This document shows, piece after piece, positions 10,767 through 20,156 of a stretch of DNA of 64,000 nucleotides; the first letter of the stretch is position 1, and every line of letters starts with the position of its first letter. The notes beneath the pieces are model-generated. The model searched no databases, was not told where the DNA came from, and saw only the letters and a list, made by a program, of their open reading frames with translations. This stretch comes from Naumovozyma dairenensis CBS 421. Lineage: Eukaryota > Ascomycota > Saccharomycetes > Saccharomycetales > Saccharomycetaceae. The stretch spans positions 558,001-622,000 of the forward strand of contig NC_016486.1 of NCBI RefSeq assembly GCF_000227115.2. The letters run 5' to 3'. A program made the translations under genes and the position numbers.

Positions 10767-12887
10767 TCATATATTGTTATCGCCTACCATCGAACTACCT
10801 AATTGTTCATTACCAACATATGTCCATCCCCCAAATTGTTTCTGAACACTTTCACTCAAATATTCATCAACAACACTATCTACAGGTTTCTCACTAGTGA
10901 ATTCCTGATCAAAATTACGCGTGTCAACAGAACTTGCTACAGGTGGTTTGTACGGTGGAATATAACCTTTAGAAACCAATCTTTTCCAGGATAACTGACT
11001 GAAAAAAGGGTGACTTTTAATCTCATCTGCTCCATTACATCCTAACCTTCTTAATGGGTCACGATTTAGCAATTGTATCAATAAATCTTTGGCATCTTGA
11101 TCAAAACCATCAGGGAATCTTAACGGATCTTGAAGGATCTTTCTATACATTCTAGGGACATCCTCATCATAATATGGCGGTAAGCCAGTTAACATCTCAT
11201 ATAATAGTATCCCCAAAGTCCACCAATCAACTACTTTTGTATAACCTTGTCCTAATAGTAACTCAGGCGCCAAATATTCAGGTGTACCACAGAATGTGTC
11301 AGTCTTATCATCATCCTTCATATTCAATTTACAAAGTCCGAAGTCACACAGAGCAATATGTCCTTGATAATCGAGCAAAATGTTTTCTGGTTTCAAATCT
11401 CTATAAATGACATTTAAATTATGTAAAGTTTCCAAGGCACAAAGTAACTCAGCAGTATAAAATCTTGCCCGTGACAAATCGAATCTACCCTCTCTTTGTA
11501 AATGATAAAATAATTCACCACCATTAATACATGCAAGTACTAAATATAATTTTTCGGAAGATTGGAAGGAAAATTTCAATGGCACAATAAAAGGACAATT
11601 AACCCTTGCTAAGACAGTTCTTTCCGCTAATGTATGTGTCACTTCCGATTTTGAGACAATATATGATTTCCTAATTGCCTTTAACGCATATATCTTTTGT
11701 GTATCCTTTTTACGAACTTGCATAACTTTACCAAATGAACCTTTACCAATCACTTTCAAAAGATCGAAATCATCAATGGATAAAGGCTTATTTCTTGATG
11801 GCTTGTAATCTATACTGATATTAATTTTACCCATACCGTTATCCAAAGAGATCCAATGATGATTGTAAAGACGTATATTAGCAGCAGAATTAATTTTCAA
11901 ATTGACTGGAACTTCCACTGAACCTAAATGAATATCTTGGTTAGAGTTAATTTTTTCTAGAATTTTCTTCATTTTTCTATCTTCTTCAATTTTTATTTGT
12001 TGCCACATCTTAGGTGGTAGTAAAATGGATGGGATTCTTGCAAATACATCAATTTTCAAAAATGGTAATTTTCTTGTCACATCAAATGTAGATATCTTAT
12101 TAAATATCGGATTAGACATCAAGCCATATTCAGGTTCAATAGTAGCCACTGTATTATCAAATTCAATAGTAAAATATAATAAAGGATTTAATTTAGTTGA
12201 AGCAGGTAACATTACAGTAGCAGGAATATAATTTGTAGCTAATTTACCATCAATTAAATTTTCATCAGGAGAGCCCAATGAAGATGACGATCGGCCCTCA
12301 TGTGCTTCAAGTTGAATTTTCGAGAGTTGTGAGATTAAAGTATTAACTTCATTCGATAAATTGTGGTGCAACGAATTGATTCCTGAGCCCAATAATCTTG
12401 ATAATATTTGTTCCTTAGAGGTAATAGGGATTGGTAAAGTGAAATCTTCACCGTTGTATACCTTTATAGTCATAATACCAGCGCTAGTATTCGTGTGATG
12501 ATTACTCGTTGCGGTACCAGTTGTCGGTGCCGTTGATTCAGATCTCGAGCTTTCGCTCCTCGAGTCTGCAGCTATGGAAGTGTCCTTCATTGTCGATGTA
12601 GATGATAAAACTTCTGATGATAAACGAACTGGTGCAATTGAGGATGGAGATTTGACTATAGTTTTCTTCCGATCGACAAAAAAATCATCTGATGTGACTG
12701 AACTCTGACTGTTTTGATGTTTATGGTGATGATGATGATCATGATTAGAGTGATGGAAATGGAAAAGTCTAGTATTATTTTCTAACTCTGCTTTTTCTCC
12801 TCTATCTCGATCTTTCCCAACTTCTTTTTCTTTGTTTTCATTTTCATCTTTCCATTTTCCTAACTTGAATTTCTTCCAGGCATTCAT
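10767..12887 (-). CDS. YPK2: AGC-family protein kinase Ypk1/Ypk2 (SGK-like, TORC2 effector)
   Basis: The 706-residue product matches S. cerevisiae Ypk1/Ypk2, cytosolic kinases activated by Pkh1/2 and TORC2 that control sphingolipid synthesis and membrane stress responses. Synteny next to PGM2 favours the YPK2 (YMR104C) copy. A non-catalytic N-terminal half, including the conserved MTIKVYNGEDFTLP block, is followed by the kinase domain from about residue 374. That domain has the glycine loop GKGSFG, Lys403, the catalytic RDLKPEN with Asp497, DFG at 515-517 and an activation loop Thr531 in TFCGTPEYLAPE. The turn and hydrophobic motifs near the C-terminus (EKPVDSVVDEYL, FGGWTYVG) are intact. The N-terminus has a histidine-rich run at about residues 43-57 that S. 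cerevisiae lacks. Confidence 0.95.
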   Translation of the reverse strand: MNAWKKFKLGKWKDENENKEKEVGKDRDRGEKAELENNTRLFHFHHSNHDHHHHHKHQNSQSSVTSDDFFVDRKKTIVKSPSSIAPVRLSSEVLSSTSTMKDTSIAADSRSESSRSESTAPTTGTATSNHHTNTSAGIMTIKVYNGEDFTLPIPITSKEQILSRLLGSGINSLHHNLSNEVNTLISQLSKIQLEAHEGRSSSSLGSPDENLIDGKLATNYIPATVMLPASTKLNPLLYFTIEFDNTVATIEPEYGLMSNPIFNKISTFDVTRKLPFLKIDVFARIPSILLPPKMWQQIKIEEDRKMKKILEKINSNQDIHLGSVEVPVNLKINSAANIRLYNHHWISLDNGMGKINISIDYKPSRNKPLSIDDFDLLKVIGKGSFGKVMQVRKKDTQKIYALKAIRKSYIVSKSEVTHTLAERTVLARVNCPFIVPLKFSFQSSEKLYLVLACINGGELFYHLQREGRFDLSRARFYTAELLCALETLHNLNVIYRDLKPENILLDYQGHIALCDFGLCKLNMKDDDKTDTFCGTPEYLAPELLLGQGYTKVVDWWTLGILLYEMLTGLPPYYDEDVPRMYRKILQDPLRFPDGFDQDAKDLLIQLLNRDPLRRLGCNGADEIKSHPFFSQLSWKRLVSKGYIPPYKPPVASSVDTRNFDQEFTSEKPVDSVVDEYLSESVQKQFGGWTYVGNEQLGSSMVGDNNI

Positions 12888-13623
12888 CTCGCAAAATTAT
12901 TTAGGCTTCCTAGGATAGTCTACTCAAACTATCTAGTCTTTCCAGTTGTAATGGAAGAAAAAAACTATATCTCGTTGGAGTCGAAAGTTAGAAAAAAACA
13001 CTGGAATGTTACACGTTTTCAAGACAGCAACTGCAATGCCAAGGTAAACAGAGGTGATAAAGACCCTTATGATAATCATATACAATAGATTCAACATGAT
13101 TTAGGAGTTTAATAAAGTTGATGTATCACGAAAATTCTGTCCACCAAATTCTTGATCTCCCCCATAAGTTACCGTATCTGACATTCTCCGTAATGGAGAT
13201 TCCTGTAGTTTTACAAGCCGTCAGCGGTATTTTTACGTACAAAGCATGCGGTGCTTAACCGTCATACAACTCCTGCTTGACAGACGGTCAAGGCGACAGT
13301 AAATCTAACTCTATGAATATATTAAATTATAATTAGAAGATATATATTATTAATTTATATATATATATTTATTTATTCGAATTGGTTTGGTTAAGTTTAT
13401 CAAATGTATAGCTTAATGCATCTTACAATCTGACAGTGTTTTTGTAAATCTATATTTCTAGTTTATAAAGTTTACTCTATGTAATTGTATAAGTGACCAT
13501 CTTTAAAAGAGAAGGTGTCACAGCGAAATAGCGTCATTATTATTTTCATTAAATCGTAAGAGCGACATTACAAGAGAAAGGAGTTGTCTCTTATATTTTT
13601 TTCACGTTTCGTTATATTGTCGT
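12888..13623. other. Intergenic region between PGM2 and the YPK kinase
   Basis: This 736-bp region is the kinase promoter and the 3' flank... of which the kinase start is at its left edge and PGM2 ends at its right edge. A strongly AT-rich run with (TA)n lies at about 13317-13376 and may mark the PGM2 3' end. No gene was recognised. Confidence 0.4.
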
Positions 13624-15333
13624 TCAAGTACGGACAGTAGGTTCTTCAGTACCAATAAACTCCTTTAAGTTCAAAAATTTAACAACAGAACTAATTGTTG
13701 GTTTCAAATAATCATCTGCCAATTTCCCATATTGACTTTTATCATCAGTGTATTCTTCTACGTATAATCTAATAGTTGCACCTGAAGAACCTGTACCAGA
13801 TAATCTAACTACAACCCTAGAACCATTCGATAGTCTGAAATATAAACCTTGATGGGCAGATACAGAACCATCCAAATCAGTGTACGAGAAATCACCCGCA
13901 TCAGTAACGGTCAAAGTTTCATCTGCTGAAAACTTGGAATTAACAAAGTTGGAGCTTTCTACATGTTTTCTTAATTGGTCAATCACTTTCCCAGCAGCTT
14001 CAGTAGTGACATGTTCGTAATCGTAACGCGTGAAGAAAGTACGACCATATTTATTCCAGAATTCATCTTGTATAATTTTGATGGAAACATCCTTTTCTGG
14101 GTTATGTTTATTGTAAATTGCCAAAACGTTCAACCAAGCAATAATGGCCCATAAACCATCCTTTTCTCTAACATGGTTGGACCCGGTACCGAATGATTCT
14201 TCACCACAAATAGATAACTTATTGGCATCAAATAAAGCACAGAAAAATTTCCAACCGGTTGGAACTTGGTAACAGTTCAATCCATGTGCCTTTGCAACAC
14301 GATCAATAGAACTTGCAGTTGGGAAAGAACGTGCTAGCCCATATATACCTTGTTTCTTGAAATATGGGATTTCAGAGGCATATTCAGCAATGATTGCGAC
14401 AGAATCACCTGGCGAGACAAATGCTGGACCTGCACCATAAATCATATTTCTATCACCATCACCGTCAGAAGCAGCACCAAACTCAATCTTCTCACGATTC
14501 ACTCTGTCGACTAAAGCCTTGGCATATGTTAAATTTGGATCTGGATGAACACCACCGAAATCTGGTTGTGGATGCCATTGTTGTAAAACTTCATCTGCTG
14601 GTAATCCGAATTCATCAACAAAAATAGCTTTACCATATGGACCTGTGACACCGTTCATACCGTCAAATAATAGTTTCCAATGTTTCTTTTCACGTTGATT
14701 GTGAATAAATTTCTTAATTAATTCGAAATCGAAAATCTCTTTCAAGAAATCCACATAAGCTTTTGTAATATCAATAACATCAACTAATAAAGGGCCATAT
14801 TTCTTATTCTTACCCAAAGTTTCCAATTCTAGTTCAGGGAAATCCTTGATAATTTTATAATGTGTCATTTTTTTGGAAATTTCCCAAATCTTATTAGTGA
14901 CAGGTTCAGGAGCTGGACCACCATTAGATAAATTGTATTTTATACCCATGTCATTTTCCAACCCACCTGGATTATGACTTGCAGTCAAGATGATACCACC
15001 TGTTGTTTTCTCCTCATAAGTTCTCATTATATGAGAAGCAGCTGGAGTTGATAATAGACCATGTTGTCCAACGACTAATTTCTTGACACCATTAGCGGCA
15101 CCAATTGCAGCAATCTTATGTAAGATGACATCATTGTAGTAACGACCATCACCACCAACAACTAAAGTGGCACCCTTTGCACCTTCAGGGATGGCATCCA
15201 TGATGGCTTGGATAAAGTTCTCAGTATAATGTGGTTTGTCTTTGAAGACTCTGGTTTTCTTACGAAGACCTGAAGTACCTGGTTTTTGATCTTCATATGG
15301 TTTTGTTGGGACGCTTTCGATATTAAAGGACAT
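13624..15333 (-). CDS. PGM2: Phosphoglucomutase (Pgm1/Pgm2)
   Basis: The 569-residue product has the length of S. cerevisiae Pgm2 (569) and aligns throughout. It is a cytosolic enzyme that interconverts glucose 1-phosphate and glucose 6-phosphate, needed for galactose use, glycogen and trehalose synthesis. The phospho-accepting serine is Ser119 in TASHNPGG. The Mg-binding loop is DGDGDR, the sugar-specificity loop is CGEESFGTG, and the phosphate-binding end RLSGTGSSGATIR is present. By synteny with YKU80 and YPK this is the PGM2 (YMR105C) copy. A consensus Gal4 site lies about 312 bp upstream of the start, consistent with galactose induction. Confidence 0.97.
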   Translation of the reverse strand: MSFNIESVPTKPYEDQKPGTSGLRKKTRVFKDKPHYTENFIQAIMDAIPEGAKGATLVVGGDGRYYNDVILHKIAAIGAANGVKKLVVGQHGLLSTPAASHIMRTYEEKTTGGIILTASHNPGGLENDMGIKYNLSNGGPAPEPVTNKIWEISKKMTHYKIIKDFPELELETLGKNKKYGPLLVDVIDITKAYVDFLKEIFDFELIKKFIHNQREKKHWKLLFDGMNGVTGPYGKAIFVDEFGLPADEVLQQWHPQPDFGGVHPDPNLTYAKALVDRVNREKIEFGAASDGDGDRNMIYGAGPAFVSPGDSVAIIAEYASEIPYFKKQGIYGLARSFPTASSIDRVAKAHGLNCYQVPTGWKFFCALFDANKLSICGEESFGTGSNHVREKDGLWAIIAWLNVLAIYNKHNPEKDVSIKIIQDEFWNKYGRTFFTRYDYEHVTTEAAGKVIDQLRKHVESSNFVNSKFSADETLTVTDAGDFSYTDLDGSVSAHQGLYFRLSNGSRVVVRLSGTGSSGATIRLYVEEYTDDKSQYGKLADDYLKPTISSVVKFLNLKEFIGTEEPTVRT

Positions 15334-15936
15334 TCTTATTTGGTTATTTGATAGTTGATTACTTGGAGTTCACCTTAGAAAAAAGATCTGGGACCAAAAA
15401 AAGATATTTGCTATCTAATTAGAAAAGTAAGACTTAAAAAATTATCTAAAAAATAAAAAATAAGCTGTATTTATATGTTTCTGTCAACCTCCCTTTACGT
15501 AATGTTGTTGAGAACTGTCAAATGCACTATTTATTAATCCCTCCTACTCCTTGTTCTCTGCACTATCCTGTCAAAATCATAAGCTTTCACCAAATTTCCT
15601 CAAGATCTTTAAGTAATTTTTCAGAATTTTTCAGAATTGCCCAACGGCCCCTTATTTTCCGGGTTGAATGTTGCGTGTTGTCCGAGAGTTTCTGTTCAAT
15701 AATGGCGGGGGCACTTCGTCCGGTTCTTCATATTTGCGAACTCGGGGATGAATTAAGGAAATGTTGCCAAAATCATAAATTGCCGCCTCCTTCAAAATAT
15801 CAGTCAATTCTTGGATTACTTAGAAGTACAACTGTATAACACATCAGTTTGAGCATATACTTCAGTTATTTTACAATTGCTCATGTGAATTATCCTTGTT
15901 ATCTTTTATTACTACAAAAGTGCTATATAAAGCAGC
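15334..15936. other. Intergenic region PGM2 promoter / YKU80 3' flank
   Basis: This 603-bp region holds the PGM2 promoter. The Gal4-type site at 15645-15661 is described separately. A 105-codon plus-strand ORF (15522-15839) has no recognised similarity and is not called. Confidence 0.5.
15645..15661. promoter_or_regulatory. Gal4-type upstream activating sequence
   Basis: The sequence is CGG, eleven bases (CCCCTTATTTT), then CCG, exactly the Gal4 consensus spacing CGG-N11-CCG. It lies 312 bp upstream of the PGM2 ATG. S. cerevisiae PGM2 (GAL5) is galactose-inducible through Gal4, so the position makes sense. A single match can occur by chance. Confidence 0.65.
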
Positions 15937-17859
15937 TTAGACGTCTTCTCTTTTACCTCTTGCCAAAAGCTCTTCCAATGGCGGAGCTGCATTGACAGAA
16001 ACAGGAATCTCTTCATTCTTCCCTCTAGAACTTGCCTTTTCAATCTTTTTAATCTGCAACATCTTAACTAAGCCGCTTACGTCCATTGTTTTACTAGTGT
16101 ACGGTGTTATCTTTTCACGTAATTGGTCTGGTAAATCAGACATGATGAATTCATCAGAACCCATGACGACCTTCTGATGGATCCATTCTAAGAGAACTTG
16201 TTGTTGTCTATGCACACTAATGGACGGTATGCGTAAAGGATCACTGGACTCACCCAGCTCTGTCTTCTCTTTTTCGATGTTCTTATCAGCAGGTAATCTT
16301 AATGTTGTGCTGTAACTATTTTGTGCAATTTGTTCATAGTACCTATCTGCTGGAACTGATGGTAAGTCATCTGTATCCATCGAATCTATAAACTCAGACA
16401 TTATTGAGTCGATCTTTTCCAAATCCTCGTCCTTTTCTGGTATAGGTTGGCCGGATGTTGTTTTCCTCTTGGTAAGTCTAGGAAAGTCTGCCACTCTTTC
16501 ATCTTCAGCAAACGGTAGTCTATTTAAAACGAAGGCCCTTATTAATGTCTTACCGTCCTCATGTAGAACTAATAACGGTACTAAAACACACATTTGCACT
16601 TCGCTGTAGTACTTCGGGACGTATCTGGCAATTGCAACTTTATCTTGACCTAACAACACATCTACTAATACATTGAATGTCACATTATCAGCTTGTGAAC
16701 CCAATCTTGTGTCAGGCATTATGAAAATAGATTCTGATGTCAATAAATATCTTGGTAAAGAATCTTTATCGAGAAACCCTCTAATATCTAAACTTGGCCA
16801 TGTTTCATAGGTCAATTGTTCTTGCAATGAAGGTGGTAAAACAACGTAGTCTGCACCATATCTATAAGCCTTCGTAATTGAATTCTGACTTACGGTAATT
16901 GAAACAAAATCTTCATCTTGGCTAGCAGCTACTTCTGCGCCATCTCCATTAGCATCATCGTTACCGGGTTTGTCTTCCTTTCGGGTTTTGATTTCATATT
17001 CAATAACCGACTTTATCGGTTCATATGTAAATTCAGCTGAAGTATTTTCTGTTTTCGGAGTCTTGATAACATTTTTTCTATTCAAGCTTGAAACGGCTTT
17101 TGTCGCAGGATAGCCTTCCACTTTGATTGATATACAATCTGGATCCTCCATTATTTGTATAACATCTTCATCTGTTTTGTTACATGGTGCACCTAACTTC
17201 AATTCGCCAGAAAATACCCTTACAGGTTTTACAATGGCCGGTTTAGGAGACGTAATTTCAAATAGTAAATCATTTATAGGATAAACAACAGAGCCGGGTA
17301 GTTTTTTAATCAATTTCAGCCATGCAGATCCAGAACCATTTGTACCATTATTGTCATTTTCATCCCGACAATCAATTAAAATGATTCTTGAGTCAATTTC
17401 ACCAACAAATATATCAATTTCCTCATCAGCCAAATTCAATCCATCCAAATCATCTGTGAAGACCATTAATTGCTTTAAAACCTTCCTTTTCTTAAATTTT
17501 TCTCTCATATCTAATGATGCGACCAGTAAACATTGAACCATAGATTCGGCATCTTCTTGTTCCTCGCTAGCATCCCTTATACTATTACATTGCCTTTGGA
17601 ATTCTTTAAGTAATGAAACAACATCATCAGAACTAATAGGCGCCAAAAATGTACATAAATTGGAAACATTTGGGATTCCTTGACTATTTGATGTTTCATG
17701 TCCATTTGCCGTGTAACAACTAATCCAATCGGTCTTCCTTTGCTTTTTACATTTCTCCAAAAACGTATATTCTAAGTATGCAATAGCTTTTGTTACGGTA
17801 TCATTCTTAACCATAGATGGTGAAATGTCTAAAATGAATGAAGTTGCTTCACTGGACAT
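15937..17859 (-). CDS. YKU80: Ku80 subunit of the Ku DNA end-binding heterodimer
   Basis: The 640-residue product aligns with S. cerevisiae Yku80 (YMR106C, 629 residues), which pairs with Yku70 to bind DNA ends in non-homologous end joining and to protect and anchor telomeres. The N-terminal von Willebrand A-like domain begins with TSFILDISPSMVKND and contains RKTDWISCYTANG. The central Ku beta-barrel region includes VKPVRVFSGELKLGAP, SITKAYRYGADYVVLPPS and RYLLTSESIFIMPDTRLG. The C-terminal part has RIPSISVHRQQQVLLEWIHQ, conserved with yeast. No DNA-PKcs-binding extension is expected in yeasts and none is seen. It lies between PGM2 and a tRNA-Lys gene. Confidence 0.95.
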   Translation of the reverse strand: MSSEATSFILDISPSMVKNDTVTKAIAYLEYTFLEKCKKQRKTDWISCYTANGHETSNSQGIPNVSNLCTFLAPISSDDVVSLLKEFQRQCNSIRDASEEQEDAESMVQCLLVASLDMREKFKKRKVLKQLMVFTDDLDGLNLADEEIDIFVGEIDSRIILIDCRDENDNNGTNGSGSAWLKLIKKLPGSVVYPINDLLFEITSPKPAIVKPVRVFSGELKLGAPCNKTDEDVIQIMEDPDCISIKVEGYPATKAVSSLNRKNVIKTPKTENTSAEFTYEPIKSVIEYEIKTRKEDKPGNDDANGDGAEVAASQDEDFVSITVSQNSITKAYRYGADYVVLPPSLQEQLTYETWPSLDIRGFLDKDSLPRYLLTSESIFIMPDTRLGSQADNVTFNVLVDVLLGQDKVAIARYVPKYYSEVQMCVLVPLLVLHEDGKTLIRAFVLNRLPFAEDERVADFPRLTKRKTTSGQPIPEKDEDLEKIDSIMSEFIDSMDTDDLPSVPADRYYEQIAQNSYSTTLRLPADKNIEKEKTELGESSDPLRIPSISVHRQQQVLLEWIHQKVVMGSDEFIMSDLPDQLREKITPYTSKTMDVSGLVKMLQIKKIEKASSRGKNEEIPVSVNAAPPLEELLARGKREDV

Positions 17860-18040
17860 AATAGCAGATGGGTTGCATATATTTGAAATCGGCCCTCTTT
17901 TCCAAAAACTTCAAGATTATCGTTCGAGATATTCAAAGATAAGTGTAATCTGGTCAACTTCAATGATCTCAATTCCATTCATTCACAATTATAGATTCCC
18001 ATCCCAGTAATGGTTTTAAAAATTAATAATAAAAAATAAT

Positions 18041-18113
18041 AGCCCTGTAGGGGGCTCGAACCCCTAACCTTGTGATTAAGAGTCACACGCGCTACCGATT
18101 GCGCCAACAAGGC
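18041..18113 (-). tRNA. tRNA-Lys (anticodon CTT)
   Basis: The reverse complement folds as a 73-nt tRNA with acceptor GCCTTGT paired with ACAGGGC and discriminator T. The D-arm is GGCGCAATCGGTAGCGC, the anticodon loop ACTCTTAAT contains CTT, and the T-arm carries the B box GGTTCGAGCCC. It is nearly the same as yeast tK(CUU) and has no intron. Confidence 0.97.
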
Positions 18114-18716
18114 TTGTTTTCTTGAAAAACATTTCTCTAGAGAAATACTGGTTCGTATTATTTAACACATGATTATATTTCTTTTTGACGAAGGGGACCC
18201 TAAATATCTAATGAAATAGAGGTTTAATTAGAGTTAGTAGTAGTTATTACTAAAGTTAATAATCTTTATTCTTCAATATATAATCTCTTTTATAGTGTCT
18301 TATATTACGTTGTTGTTCCTATAAACTTTCCTTGGCCATGCTAGAATTCCGAAGAATATTTAGCTTCTTTAACCTCAATGGCTTATTTTACCTTTTTAAT
18401 CTACTGGTAAACGTCTACGTTCAATGACTAGTATTTTCTACTGATAAAATATGATAGAGAAGAATATTTCCTAAACAACTACATAGCAAATAGATATGTC
18501 CTATGCAGAATAGTTGGAGACATCTGTTACACCAGAGGCACTCTATTATATTTTAACGCGTGTAAACAGAAAAAAGGTAAATTTAGCCGCCTAGCTTGAG
18601 GGAACATAACCTTCTCTGTGCTAAACTCTAACGATAAAGAAAATTATAGTATTTCTTCTTAATCAGGTATCATTATCTGAAACTCCGTAACTAACACCAA
18701 GGTCCAACCTGGGACA
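18114..18716. other. Intergenic region tRNA-Lys - SPO11
   Basis: This 603-bp region is the tRNA 5' flank and SPO11 promoter. It is AT-rich and contains the URS1-like site at 18584-18592 and an ACGCGT at about 18556. No transposon LTR was recognised near the tRNA. Confidence 0.5.
18584..18592 (+). promoter_or_regulatory. URS1-like (Ume6) site upstream of SPO11
   Basis: TAGCCGCCT matches the core of the URS1 element TAGCCGCCGA, the Ume6 site that represses early meiotic genes in mitosis and activates them with Ime1. It is about 125 bp upstream of the SPO11 ATG, a typical distance for early meiotic promoters. Confidence 0.65.
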
Positions 18717-19862
18717 ATGAAAACGCTGTCTGAATATATGTCAGAAAGTTGTTCAAAGACAGGTTTAATTTCAATACTGCAGCCTGATGTTCGAGAAATC
18801 CATTTGGGCCCTGTCGGCTCTGTCACAGAATTACCTAAAACAATTGATACCATCTTTTCCCTGTTTACCAATTCTATAGAACAACATATACAACCTGTAG
18901 TGTTTAAAATTAATAACAGCAGACATTTATCTTGTAATGAAGGCTCCAAGAAAAGAATACTCCAGTTCCCCTATTTCGGAACTAAAGGTAAGAGAATAAA
19001 TACTACTCAAATTCAAGCCAAGAAAGTTGCATGTATATTAACCCTTTTGAAAACTCTTCGAACTAGATTACAGACCGGAGACATAAGTACCATTCGAGAT
19101 ATATTTTACTCAAACATGGAATTATATGGGAGACAACAAACAATTGTATATTGGTTATCAATCCTGACAGAGGCTTTTAATTTGAAGTCAAGAGATAGTT
19201 TAAATGTTATTGCAGCTCAAAAAGGACTAATTTTCTCTCCTGTTCAAATAACTGTTACCACTACTGTTGAAAAGGGAGATAAAGTCGTTTCGGAATCACA
19301 GGTCATTCAACCATTCGAAACAGTTTTAATTCCATATATTAATGACGCCACAGTGATAAATATTCCAAGCCAACAAAATATAATCAAAGTTTTGATTTTA
19401 GAAAAAGAGGCTGTCTTCAATAAAATAGTTTCTAACTATTCTACATGCTGTACAAACTGTAATGTCAAAGATATACTAATTACTGGAAAAGGATATCCTG
19501 ATTTCTTAACAAGAAACTTCATCAATTTGTTTTATAAATGCTGTTCTAGCTTCATTGGTCAATGGCATATACTTACTGACGCCGATCCTCATGGAGTCAA
19601 TATTGCATATATGTATGCCAAAACAATTCCTCGAATAGATTACATGGGGATTCCATTGTTGGAGTTAATTCGTCCGAATTCCAAGGACGCCTCAAATTCA
19701 GCGCAACTACTGCCGTTAAAACAACGAGACATATCTTTGCTCCTTGCGATGGTTCAAAGGGTCGTTACCACGGAAAACATTTCGAAAGTATTTATAAGGG
19801 AGCTTCAAAGGCAATTATTCTTCCATAAGAAAGGTGAGATGAATTCAATCTTTTCCCAATAG
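18717..19862 (+). CDS. SPO11: Meiotic double-strand-break transesterase Spo11
   Basis: The 381-residue product aligns with S. cerevisiae Spo11 (YHL022C, 398 residues), the topoisomerase VI A-like nuclear protein that makes meiotic DNA breaks. The catalytic tyrosine is Tyr131 in STIRDIFYSNMELYGRQ (the winged-helix 5Y-CAP domain). The Toprim domain has Glu228 in ILEKEAVF and the DxD of LTDADPHG near residues 286-291, and also ITGKGYPDFLTR. Yeast has TDADPYG, so the motif here is closer to the general family form. The N-terminus is the least conserved part. In S. cerevisiae SPO11 is on chromosome VIII. Here it lies between a tRNA/YKU80 and ILV2, where S. cerevisiae has SPG4. Confidence 0.95.
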   Translation: MKTLSEYMSESCSKTGLISILQPDVREIHLGPVGSVTELPKTIDTIFSLFTNSIEQHIQPVVFKINNSRHLSCNEGSKKRILQFPYFGTKGKRINTTQIQAKKVACILTLLKTLRTRLQTGDISTIRDIFYSNMELYGRQQTIVYWLSILTEAFNLKSRDSLNVIAAQKGLIFSPVQITVTTTVEKGDKVVSESQVIQPFETVLIPYINDATVINIPSQQNIIKVLILEKEAVFNKIVSNYSTCCTNCNVKDILITGKGYPDFLTRNFINLFYKCCSSFIGQWHILTDADPHGVNIAYMYAKTIPRIDYMGIPLLELIRPNSKDASNSAQLLPLKQRDISLLLAMVQRVVTTENISKVFIRELQRQLFFHKKGEMNSIFSQ

Positions 19863-19945
19863 ACAAATTCTTACTCAATAGTGTTGTACTATTTCATACT
19901 ATGTAAGCCGGTTCAGGGAACATCTTCCAGATAATTTGCCCGAGA

Positions 19946-19952
19946 TGACTCA
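19946..19952. promoter_or_regulatory. Gcn4 binding site upstream of ILV2
   Basis: TGACTCA is the exact Gcn4 core and sits about 205 bp upstream of the ILV2 ATG. ILV2 belongs to the branched-chain amino-acid pathway, which general amino-acid control regulates in yeast. Confidence 0.65.
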
Positions 19953-20156
19953 AAAAGCGCGGTGCGGTGTTCTAAAATTTTTCAGAATATAATGAATGAG
20001 GAAAGATTTCTTTCTCGAGTAATTTCGATTTGCCGGATATCAAAAAGAAAAGGTCGGTTTTTTCAACTATTTCACATCTATAACTTGTATTTATTCGATC
20101 GATAATCAAACTACCATAAATAACCAAACTCTCATAAGAACCATAACATTTATATA

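Noticed and set aside
15522..15839. 105-codon ORF in the PGM2 promoter
   Set aside because: It overlaps the Gal4-type site region and has no similarity or plausible codon bias.
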